Assembly: GCA_028753945.1 (NCBI GenBank)
Contig: JAPNXP010000011.1
Location: 2,480,001-2,544,000, forward strand
Reading direction: 5' to 3'
DNA: 64,000 bases
DNA from: Hexactinellida sp. DTS-2022
Lineage: Eukaryota > Porifera > Hexactinellida
Below, piece after piece: positions 21,831-30,784 of the stretch; the stretch's first letter is position 1; every line of letters starts with the position of its first letter. Both the position numbers and the translations under genes were made by a program. The notes under the pieces were generated by a model, which saw only the letters and a list, made by a program, of their open reading frames with translations, was not told where the DNA came from and searched no databases.

Positions 21831-24224
21831 GGGCTGCATGCACTTGTCAGAATTTTCAAGTTGTCATATGTCAGAATAGTGGGAGTTGTCACATGTCAGA
21901 ATGGATATTTGTAAAATTGTCACTTGTCAGAATGGATATTAGTAAAATTGTCACAAGTCAGAATGGATATTTGTAAAATTGTCACTTGTCAGAATGGATA
22001 TTAGTAAAATTGTCACAAGTCAGAATGGATATTTGTAAAATTGTCACATGTCAGAATCCTTTTCATTACTGTTATTAATTATCAGAGTTTAATTTCTAAT
22101 TGTTTGATCATTTTTTAACTTAATTATCAAAGTAGATATGAAAACTATATATGAATACAATATACGTAGAATCAATTTGTGAATATTTGTAATTGTGACT
22201 CTATATTGCTTCGGCATATAGGACACTGTTGTCCTAAAGCCACAATTCTCTCGCTGCAACTGCCACAAAAGTTAGCATGCCTACAAGGCATAAACATCCA
22301 TGTATCTGTTCTTCGGGGGAAAAACACATCACACATACGTGTATGTTCTATGTTGGTGTTCTGTACACTTTCATCTTCTGATAGTTCTGAATCGCTAGAT
22401 GGAAATACATCTTGCGTTTTAATGTCCCCAACAGTATGACTCATTGCTTGAAGAAATTCCCATGGAGTAATTTCTCCCTCGCTAAGTTTCTGTTTCAAGC
22501 AAATCCTGTGTTCTCCAATCTTTAAATCTGTTTTATTTCTCGGCCTGCTAATTTCCCTACCTTGATATAAACGTCTGATATCATTATCCGTGTCTTTAAT
22601 TATTTCATTAAGCCTAAGGTGTGTCATGAATGTCCATATTCGAGGATGGTAACATCTAATTCTCGATTTTAGCCTCGAATGGTAGCTTTCAGCACCGTTA
22701 TTTGTTGAAATAATTATTTCATGAACCGAGAGCTCTTCATGGGATATTTGATTAAGCCATCGTTTCCTGAAATACTTCTTGAGTTTTTCCAACTTTAACA
22801 AATTATCAACAGGCAAAGTAGGCGTTTCGATTAGGCTGAAGGTGGGAATTATAAGAGCCGCAGGCAAAAAAAGAATTGCCATTAGTTGTCGTATATATTT
22901 AGCAACCTGAATATTATCCCTAAAACTCTGAGTCAGTCCAAATTTCTGGGTTTTCGCCCAAATACATTGGGTAAAGTGAAACCAGCACCAATAAATTTTG
23001 ATTTGAGGATAGATTTCTTTAAAGGCGTTCCTTGGTGCTGGTTCCCAGTCCGACATCGAAGCCATGGGTTTAAATTGTGGAATATTGGCCACTAGATTCT
23101 CCAAAATACCCACATATAGTTCTTGGCTTTTGGATGTCATTAAGCAATGGATAGCAGGCGTAGTATGCCTTCCAACAGACACAAATATTGTCCACAATTG
23201 TTCAAACTGATTAGGAACTGTCTGAAAGGTACCATCAAATTGGATATCCGTCGTTTCATTGAAGAGAGTTCTTATTTCATCTGAAAAGAAAACTACTGCC
23301 ATTTGACCTCCTTTAGTTACCGAAAATTTGAAATTATCTGCAAAAGTTGATGTCACTAACATATCACAGAATTCTGTAGCTGTGAGAGGAATTTTAGGTT
23401 GAAGTGTCCTTCTTGCGCGATACATTGACGACTCACATTCTACGAATGAGATGTCAGCTGCACAGGGATCGCTTCTTGTTGTGTCATCAAATAATTTTCT
23501 TAGGTTTGTTTGGGATTGTTCAGCGATTGTTTTACACTTTGTCTTGAGCCGGAAAACATCAGTTTTATAGTCTTCAACACTATGATTGTGTTGTTTCATT
23601 GGAGTAATTAAACTTCTTAAACTGTTCAATTTACTGGTTCCCTTACAACCTGTTCTAAATATCCCGCATTTAAGGTATATATAATCCTCCGTCATTTTTG
23701 AATGAACATACGTAATTGTGTCCGTCTGCTGTTGTAATGACTTTTCCCAAGGATCGTTTATATTCTTGTGAAGTAAATTCCATTATCGTTTATTGTAATG
23801 ATGGATATATGATTCGCTATTTATACTCGATATCATAATTGTTCATATTATAGCAATATGATATGTTGAAGAGTGATTGTTGACACCAGAAAAATAACAA
23901 ACATGTTACAAAATTACATTGTTGACTGATTAGTTTACAAACAACGAACGTTATCTGTATTGTGGTAACTCTGACAATTAATAACAGTTGCGAAAAGGAT
24001 TCTTCCAATTAATAACAGTAATGAAAAGGATTCTGCCGATTAATAACAGTAACGAAAAGGATTCTGACTTGTGACAATTTTACAAATATCCATTCTGACA
24101 TGTGACAATTTTACAAATATCCATTCTGACATGTGACAATTTACAAATATCCATTCAGACATGTGACAACTCCAACTATTCTGACATATGACAACTTCAA
24201 AATTCTGACAAGTGCAGCTCGCCC
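21831..24224 (-). mobile_element. MULE transposon with tandem-repeat TIRs, 2394 bp
   Basis: Ends are GGGCTGCATGCACTTGTCAG and its imperfect inverse closing at GCTCGCCC (24224). The octamer GTTTAATT flanks both sides (21823-21830, 24225-24232); the empty target GGTTTAATTTCTGCCA is visible in another satellite unit near 19010. The TIRs are about 200 bp long and consist of a tandem repeat of roughly 31 bp (GTCACATGTCAGAATGGATA) present on both sides in opposite orientation. It encodes one transposase. Confidence 0.9.
22172..23783 (-). CDS. MULE transposase with C-terminal RING-like domain
   Basis: The likely start is the ATG at 23783 (MEFTSQEYKRSLGKV), whose frame gives a FLYWCH-like N-terminus (HNYVCSFKN) and then must shift by one base near 23700, in an A-run, to join the 507-codon frame beginning TEDYIYLKCGIFRTGC. 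Core motifs: IQFDGTF (first Asp), MSDWEPAPRNAF (second Asp), CWFHFTQC, and NNGAESYHSRL (catalytic Glu). After an acidic serine linker (SSDSELSEDES) the last 55 residues read CDVFFPRRTD, MPCRHANFCGSCSERI and CPICRSNI, the shape of an IAP-type C3HC4 RING. The second zinc cysteine is Phe (CDVF instead of CxxC), so zinc binding or E3 activity may be impaired. It is intact apart from the N-terminal shift. Confidence 0.85.
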
Positions 24225-24640
24225 GTTTAATTTCTTCCATAAATGGGAGTTGAATTTTCTTTGTTTACTCACACTTCAATTTCAGTAAAACTGTGAAATC
24301 TAATTCCATTGTTTCAACTTGTAATAATTACATTGATTCAACTTGTTAAATCTTACTCTATTGTTTCAACTTGCTATAATTAAATTGATTTAACTTATAG
24401 ATTGCAGCTGGCTTCTATTTAATTGTAGCATTACTATACAATGGATTAAATTAAATTAATTAATATAAGGAATTTGTTGACTTTACTCAACTCACCGTGG
24501 ATAACATTGCGAAAATAAATAACTAATAATTTAATTTATTATCAATAAGTAATGAATGAATGGCATTAAAATCAAGATGGTTTACGATGGACACAAACTT
24601 CAAATTTATCTACCGTTCCTTGTGAGTCGGACCAATTAAT

Positions 24641-24880
24641 TTAACTAATTTTCTAGTAATCTGAGAGCAAAATCTCAAATTGAAGTGAATTGAGAAGCGT
24701 AATACCAACATAAATTATTAGTTATATATCTATTCTAGTAATTAAAAATATATTTATACCCGCAGGTACCCGCAAACAATCTTAAAAATAGGCAAAGAGT
24801 AAGCCCAATCGCCTAAAATTTCACTTATATTTGGCAAGATTTAATTTTATGGTTTGTTTATAAATGTTACATTATGAATA
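24641..24880. other. Gene-free stretch
   Basis: End of the satellite array followed by AT-rich DNA with no recognised feature. Confidence 0.35.
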
Positions 24881-25231
24881 TAAATTACAAGACTCATGGA
24901 CAATGACAAAGTGTACACCTTTTTGAAAGAGAATCATTCTGAAAACCTTAGTTCCTTGACTCGTAAGTCTCGAAATGTGACAATGACGTCATAACTTGTC
25001 GAGGTGTGAGAAATTTTGAGTGGAAACCTCAACTTGATGGCGGGTGCCATAAGTGATGCGGCGCCAGGATTTTCTGGTAGGGGAGCTTTGGGGAGGTCAG
25101 GGAGGATTTAGGGGGGGCCACACTGTACACCATTGTTATTTTAAGGGGGGGGGGGGGCAGCCTCAAAAAGGTGGGGCCATGCCCCCCCCCCCTGGTTCCG
25201 CCACTGCCAGCCTTGTGTTTTAATAGTATAG
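24880..25231 (-). mobile_element. Helitron-like repeat, family B copy (minus)
   Basis: Minus-strand reading gives CTATACTATTAAAACACAAG at the start and, inside, TGGCACCCGCCATCAAGTTG and CTCACACCTCGACAAGTTAT, which match the plus-strand copy at 45849-46075. The 5' terminus is split by the hAT-like element at 25232-27245; the outermost TCTATAC lies beyond it at 27254. A second 5' end of the same type (TCTATACCATTAAAACACAA) abuts at 27293. Confidence 0.55.
25053..25206. mobile_element. hAT-type MITE with poly-G/poly-C core
   Basis: The right end inverted reads CAGTGGCGGAACCAGGGGGG and the left end GTGATGCGGCGCCAGGAT, imperfect TIRs of the hAT style. The core contains 12-13-base G and 10-base C runs. 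It is nested in the family B repeat. Confidence 0.5.
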
Positions 25232-25550
25232 CAGGGTTGCCAACCCTACCGCTTTTTAGCCTTTATTTCTCCCATCCTCCCGACCTCCTGCCAAACTTTT
25301 CAAACTCCCGCTTTTTGGAAATTGTTCCTATATTATGATTTTATGATATATAAGTAAATAACTGGATTTTTGTGCAAAAATTAGTCTATACACGAGTACT
25401 AACTTTTGTTCTACTCATATACTTGTAAGTTAGTTAAAATTATTTAGCCCCCTTATTATTAGACTGTACTATTATGTTTTAATTCGAATTTGGAAGAAAT
25501 TCTTAAATTTTCGGGAGGCTTACATGCTCCATAAAGTTGTTATACCAGAT

Positions 25551-26810
25551 GGGATACGGACAGTTCGGTACGTGGACTATTCGGTACGGACATTTAGGTA
25601 CGGACATTTCGGTACGGGACAGTTCGGTACGTGGACATTTCGGTACCTTAAAAATTAAGTTGGATTGCGATTGTAAAAAGATCACACAAATTAACATCTA
25701 AAACCATTCAGGAATTACGCAACGCAATTGCATGATTTCTTTATTCTTCACACATGTCTTCTTCTTCTAAACACCCTATTCATCACTAATGACAAATAAT
25801 AACATCAAACATTGGTGAAGTATAAATAACTATACAATGATTTATGATTTATAGCTGTTTCAAGATCAGATTACAAATCAACCTTTTACAAACTAATGGA
25901 AAACGATCCTCCGCATCAATTTAAACTCATCGAGTCGAGCGGAGGGGGGCACAAGCTATCTGAAGGAGGATACCTTTTTGACAAACAAGATTTATGGTGA
26001 TACAACTCATTGGCAATGTGAGAGAAAAGGTCAGTGTAAAGCAAGATTACACACTAAGGGGTTGGCAATAGTGAAGAGAACTAATGAACACCTCCATGCA
26101 CCAGATATGCAATTAGTTAATTGCCTGGAAACAAAGATTGACGTTAAGAGTAAGGCACGAGATACACAAGACAGCGAGAGTATTTCGAAGCTGTGTTTGA
26201 GGAATTGCCAATGCCCGCTGCACAAGGATTGGTATTATATTTTGAACTTACCTACATAGGACGTATACTGCCTGGTGGTACCCAGCAGGAGCCCATTTTT
26301 TCCAATAGAGATGTGGAATCATCACCACGAAGTTCCTCAGGAAATTCCCAGGACTACTAACGCAGTAGAGGCTTGGCATCGTTCATTCAATGCTACCGTC
26401 GGGTGTTACCATCCCAACATTTGGCGTTCATTCAATGCATTGAAGCGAGAGCAAGGACTTGTCGAAGTAAAACAGGCGAAATTTATTGCTGGAGAAAAGC
26501 CTGCAAAACGACAAAAAAACAAAGCTGCTGAGGAAGGGCATAAAAGTCTGATCTCCGGATACTTGCACAGACTACCCATGGAGTATATACGTGGAGTGGC
26601 ACATAGAATTGGCCTTAACGAGACATAATACTAGTGCTCACTCTTATCATTACATATCATTTTTGTTTCAATATTTCTCAATAAATCATTAATCCAGCAG
26701 TAAATTAAATATATTTACGAGTTTCTACTGTACATCTAAATAACGTACCGAAATGTCCACGTACCGAAAAGTCCCGTACAGAAATGTCCGTACCGAACTG
26801 TCCGTATCCC
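25551..26810 (+). mobile_element. Internally deleted MULE, 1260 bp
   Basis: GGGATACGGACAGTTCGGTA at the left and the inverse TACCGAACTGTCCGTATCCC at the right begin TIRs made of tandem GGACATTTCGGTAC-type words (about five per side). Flanks TTATACCAG and TTACAACAT are only partly alike. It carries a transposase gene with a deleted centre. Confidence 0.8.
25896..26628 (+). pseudogene. MULE transposase deletion derivative (FLYWCH plus C-terminus)
   Basis: The ATG at 25896 starts a FLYWCH-type zinc domain (GGGHKLSEGGYLFDK, then after a one-base shift near 25985 GDTTHWQCERKGQCKARLH and HLHAPDMQ). Near 26180 this is joined directly to the far C-terminal part: FEELPMPAAQGLVLYFELTY, GRILPGGTQQ, then TTNAVEAWHRSFNATVGCYH with the catalytic Glu (VEAW), and LHRLPMEYIRGVAHRIGL. 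Both catalytic Asp regions are gone, so no active enzyme can be made. The parent would be a close relative of the MULE at 52.8-54.9 kb. Confidence 0.85.
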
Positions 26811-27619
26811 TTACAACATATTTACAAATTTGATGGCCTAATCGTCATGAAATTCCTCGAAATCTCTAGAAAAATGTCCATAAATGACATCAACTTTTGA
26901 AGATATTTAAATCTGCTACATCTACGTATATCTAATAAAAAAACTTTGTAAAAAAATTATAATTCAATAATCTAGCTATTTCGTTTTGTTGTATTAATGG
27001 ATACATTGTTTGAATACGAGATACGCGAGAAGAAATTTTGATAGATACTTCTTGAATTTTGATAGTTACTTCTTCAAACGTAAAATTAATCATATTTTAT
27101 CGTTCTATTCATGATAGATTTCAAAGAAATAGTATATATTTTGAGTCTCCCGCTTTTCATCTTCGACCTCCCTCTTTTTTGGTAAAACTCCCGCCAAAAC
27201 ATGGCAAACCTCCCGCTTTTTGATTTTCAGAGGTTGGCATCCATGAAGTATAGATATTTATGTATATACAGGTTTGTGTTTTAATGGTATAGATAAAACC
27301 ACTTTTTGTTTTATAGATAAGTTTTTTCCTGTTATTGATTACGACTTGATTCCTGTTTATTACATCGAGAAGCTTCTAATCTATCAGATGAATGTACTAC
27401 TTCTTTTATCAATCACTTATGTGTGCAATTTTCCATCAATAACTGTGAGATCACTTTCCTTGTCATAATTTTTTTTTAAACGCTGGTTCCGCCTTGGTTA
27501 AATTAGTGAGTTTATACACCACATTACTCGTTAATCCTAGTAAGTCTATACTTCCAGTACTAAGGGGCTCATATGTATAGGCTATTTTAAGACTTCTAGT
27601 ACTCTAATATTGGGCTTCT

Positions 27620-28385
27620 AAGCAGTGTTGTAAATCAAATCAAATATTTGATTTGATTTGATTTAAGAGAATTTGAATTCTCAAATGATTTGATTTGATT
27701 TGATTTGAAATTATTTGAATCCTCAAATGATTTGATTTGATTTGATTTGAAAATATTTGAATTCTCAAATGATTTGATTTGATTTGATTTGAAATTATTT
27801 CAAATCATTTTCAAATCATTTTCAAACCATTTTCGAATCATTTTCGAATCATTTTTCAAATCATTTTCAGATCATTTTCAAATAATATTCGGTAAATCAT
27901 TTTCAAATCGTTTCCAAATCGCTTCCAAATCGCTTTAGTATAATTTCACGTCATTTTCAATTCAATTTCAAATAGATAAGATCATTTTCAAAATTTCTAT
28001 ACGTTTTGACAGTGATTCAGAAATGATTTGAAACTTTCAAATATTTCAAATATTTGATTTGATTTGATTTGAAATTATTTGAAATTTCAAATATTTGATT
28101 TGATTTGATTTGAAAATATTTGAATTCTCAAATGATTTGATTTGATTTGATTTGAAATTATTTCAAATCATTTTCAAATCATTTTCAAATCATTTTCGAA
28201 TCATTTTCGAATCATTTTTCAAATCATTTTCAGATCATTTTCAAATAATATTCGGTAAATCATTTTCAAATAATATTCGGTAAATCTTTTTCAAATCGTT
28301 TCCAAATCGCTTTAGTATAATTTCACGTCATTTTCAATTCAATTTCAAATAGATAAGATCATTTTCAATGATCATTTTCAATGGG
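27620..28385. repeat. TTTGATTTGATTTG low-complexity duplicated block
   Basis: Dense alternation of TTTGATTTGA, its inverse TCAAATCATTTTC and ATTTGAATTCTCAAATGA, so both strands can pair with themselves over hundreds of bases. A segment of about 250 bp (ending TTTAGTATAATTTCACGTC) occurs twice, near 27730-27985 and 28105-28365, indicating segmental duplication of the block. Confidence 0.85.
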
Positions 28386-28439
28386 GCTTGCCCCCCAGAC
28401 GGCAAAAAATCGCTCGCTACACTCGCTCCGCGCCCCCCC

Positions 28440-28670
28440 AAATTTAACCTCAGAATTGTAAAACTTTGCTCCTATGCTCACACCAGATTGCCAATATGCT
28501 TACTCATTGTCGCATGGTGACGTAATTAAACGTCACCATGCTAATTTTGACTATTTACGCCTATTTTGCTTCATAATCAAATTTAGAAGTATATAGAGCA
28601 CACACCAACCGCAAAGCGTTTGGTTTGTGGTTTTTTTGTGCGGAGCGATCTAACAAGCGAAGCGCGCTAG
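28440..28670 (+). mobile_element. Helitron-like family B 3' part with CTAG end
   Basis: GATTGCCAATATGCTTACTC is shared with 46150-46185 behind the family B 5' end. Downstream come CCAACCGCAAAGCGTTTGG, a 7-of-8 bp hairpin with an AAA loop, and the terminus GCGAAGCGCGCTAG followed by T. Terminal CTAG preceded by a hairpin is the Helitron 3' signature. Confidence 0.5.
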
Positions 28671-28753
28671 TTTCAAATAACCATCGTTAGTAATATATAT
28701 ATATTTGAGCTCACTCTATCATGTTTAATGTTTAGCTGTTTTAAATTTTTTCA

Positions 28754-29770
28754 ATGTATTTTCGCCTTTCTCTGATATTACAATTTCTCCTTTTTTGTCA
28801 CTGTGATCTTCTCACTCTAATTACTCTCCCCAACACTACTATTACAGTCAACTGTACTTTAAATTTGACATGCGACCTTCCCAGTTGGAAGATTAATGAT
28901 CAACTTTATTCATCATTCGCTTTAGCAAATTCTCAAGCACCTTATTCAATTGCAGAATCTGGAAATGTTTTTTTCAATCAGATTCAATCTGAATTCAATG
29001 GAACAACCTTGACTTGTTTTTCTATCCAATACAGATCATTTTCAAATATGTTCTTTCCCTCGCAAGGATTACAAACAACGATAATCATTGCTTCTAGTCC
29101 TGATGAAATCCAAATTCCTTTTTATTACATAATCCCTGGTTGTGCTATTCGTTTGGAATGGTCAGCCCCTTTTGATAATCATAAGCCTATCAATTCTTAT
29201 ATTATATTATTGACTGAAAACGGTAATAATACTACAATAATTAACTCGAGTTCAACGGATATTTATTATTCTTTGGAGAATATTATTGGTGGAGTTTCAT
29301 ATACAATATCTATTGCTGCTGTAAATGTTGTAGGCACAGGCGTATTTAGTGCCCCTTTAACATTTGGTCTTCCCATCAGCTCGCCGCGACCCTTGTGTAA
29401 AATAAATTATGTTACTTCAGACTCTATATCCTTGACCTGGACTTTATCTCATAATAGCTCAGAATATCAGGAATTTAGGTTAGCATTTTTAATCAAATAT
29501 GCGACTGTCGACTCGGGAGAATTTTCGATACTTTTAAATGAGTCTTCTCTACTACTTACATCTCTCAACCAAGATACTATGTATTATATTAATATTACAG
29601 CATTCATTCCTGGATTTTCTAACTGTATTTCCAATTCCTCATGCACTTTGATTGCTAGCACGAATATCAATCCAACGAACATCAATCCAACGAATTATGC
29701 TAACAGTTTCAATGGAAATCCAATCTTCATACTTATCCTTCTATATTTTTTAATTTTATATTTTATTTAA
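28754..29770 (+). CDS. Ig/fibronectin-III cell-surface protein
   Basis: An uninterrupted 338-codon frame whose first ATG precedes a signal peptide (MYFRLSLILQFLLFCHC, cleavage about residue 18). Residues about 20-112 look like an Ig-like domain with a cysteine pair (NLTCDLPSW and TLTCFSIQY). Two fibronectin-III modules follow, about 117-208 (IRLEWSAPFDNHKPINSY, VSYTISIAAVNVVGTG) and 210-305 (ISLTWTLSHNSSEYQ, MYYINITAF). There are at least ten N-x-S/T sites. The last 18 residues (PIFILILLYFLILYFI) end without a cytoplasmic tail, pointing to a GPI-attachment signal or a terminal anchor. It is probably an adhesion or receptor-like ectoprotein. A TATA-like run lies at 28696-28706 and AATAAA 199 bases after the stop. 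No introns are seen; it might be an isolated exon of a larger gene. Confidence 0.75.
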   Translation: MYFRLSLILQFLLFCHCDLLTLITLPNTTITVNCTLNLTCDLPSWKINDQLYSSFALANSQAPYSIAESGNVFFNQIQSEFNGTTLTCFSIQYRSFSNMFFPSQGLQTTIIIASSPDEIQIPFYYIIPGCAIRLEWSAPFDNHKPINSYIILLTENGNNTTIINSSSTDIYYSLENIIGGVSYTISIAAVNVVGTGVFSAPLTFGLPISSPRPLCKINYVTSDSISLTWTLSHNSSEYQEFRLAFLIKYATVDSGEFSILLNESSLLLTSLNQDTMYYINITAFIPGFSNCISNSSCTLIASTNINPTNINPTNYANSFNGNPIFILILLYFLILYFI

Positions 29771-29968
29771 TGTTGGGCTTGTAAATTTGATATAACATCT
29801 TGTCTTTTATATCTTTGTAAATTAGATACATGGATCATTGTACAAAAGTTTATGGATTGTTGTTCTTTTACACCCTGATTTAGTTTTTCACAGTATATAT
29901 TCTAATATGTATTATGTACAAGATTAAATAACTTAGATTTTATCAGTTTGTTCTTGTATCTCTCAGAA

Positions 29969-29974
29969 AATAAA
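29969..29974 (+). promoter_or_regulatory. Candidate polyadenylation signal
   Basis: AATAAA downstream of the Ig/FN3 gene stop codon, in the expected orientation. Confidence 0.4.
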
Positions 29975-29979
29975 CTTTA

Positions 29980-30780
29980 CTATACTATGAGAATATTAAC
30001 AATTAGATGAGAATACTTTGTTTACCCGTAGGCAGCTAATTGGGACAGACTGTACAATGTCTAAATTCATACTAATAGTCTTGGGCGGCACCAAAGGGGG
30101 ACAGTTTGAAAATTCATTCAACTTAACTTTCAGATATTGTACCATTTGTAGGCAAATTATTTCCAGGTTTGGAGGGGTTAAATTCGATTGTTCCTGCTAG
30201 ATTGAACTGTCTGGTGCTTACTGTAAATCTAGTATTTGGTTAATAATCATTCTAAAATATTATTTGATTAAACACATTGTTATCCTACAATAAGCTTACA
30301 CATAGTATTATACTATCCTAACTATATAACTAATTTAAAACTTTAGACTTTCGTAGATATTTATTACAATCAACGAAGTGTAATGAAAGTTAATAGGTCC
30401 TGTAAATTCCTTCGTTATATCCGAATATTCGTTATAAGCGGAGATCCATTAATGCATTTTTGTGCTCTGGGAGACAATCCCCATTTTGCTATTAGCGGGA
30501 ATTTCGTTATATCCGACTTCGCTAGAACAGCATTTCAGTGTAGTTCCTTATTAAACAATATTAAATTCCTATCCCTAGTGAGGCTAGCTCTTCAGTTTTG
30601 CATCAAACTACACGAATAGAATTTGGTATATTTACCTATTTTTAAAAATACGATATGCTATCTCTTCACGTCCTTACAACTTTCACTCAGACTTTAAGCC
30701 GCCGCATGTATATCAAGCAAATGCCTTTTCTATCGCCGAAATTTAACACCCCCTACCTTACGTTATTTACTGGCCCAAAA
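29980..30780. other. Gene-free stretch with a MITE remnant
   Basis: No gene seen. Around 30400-30530 TTCGTTATATCCGAATATTC and TTCGTTATATCCGACTTCG, 85 bases apart, look like the remains of a Tc1/pogo-type MITE of the kind at 40411-40642. Confidence 0.4.
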
Positions 30781-30784
30781 CGAA

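Larger units (their letters stand above)
14310..24640. repeat. Tandem array of about 850-bp units, interrupted by transposons
   Basis: The unit start AAGGAATTTGTTGACT recurs at 14381, 18405, 19248, 21209 and 24467, all in the same orientation. Uninterrupted spacing is 843 bp (18405-19248); subtracting insertions gives about 855 bp for the units begun at 14381 and 21209. Shared landmarks in order: ACCGTTCCTTGTGACT, GGGCGTTGATGACTT, a long hairpin, TTTGTCTGGTCCATAAC, TTTGTTTACTCACACTT and CCAGCTGGCTTCTATTTAAT. The unit starting at 19248 is longer and contains foreign DNA and a fold-back element. No protein is encoded. It behaves like a satellite locus that has served as a transposon landing zone. 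Confidence 0.85.
25232..27245. mobile_element. hAT-like element hosting a MULE
   Basis: CAGGGTTGCCAACC at the left and GGTTGGCATCCATG at the right are inverse. Flanking octamers TAGTATAG (25224-25231) and AAGTATAG (27246-27253) match at 7 of 8. The ends share CTCCCGCTTTTTG-type sequence in both arms. Removing the MULE at 25551-26810 leaves about 750 bp without a transposase. It inserted within the first bases of a Helitron-like family B repeat. Confidence 0.65.
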
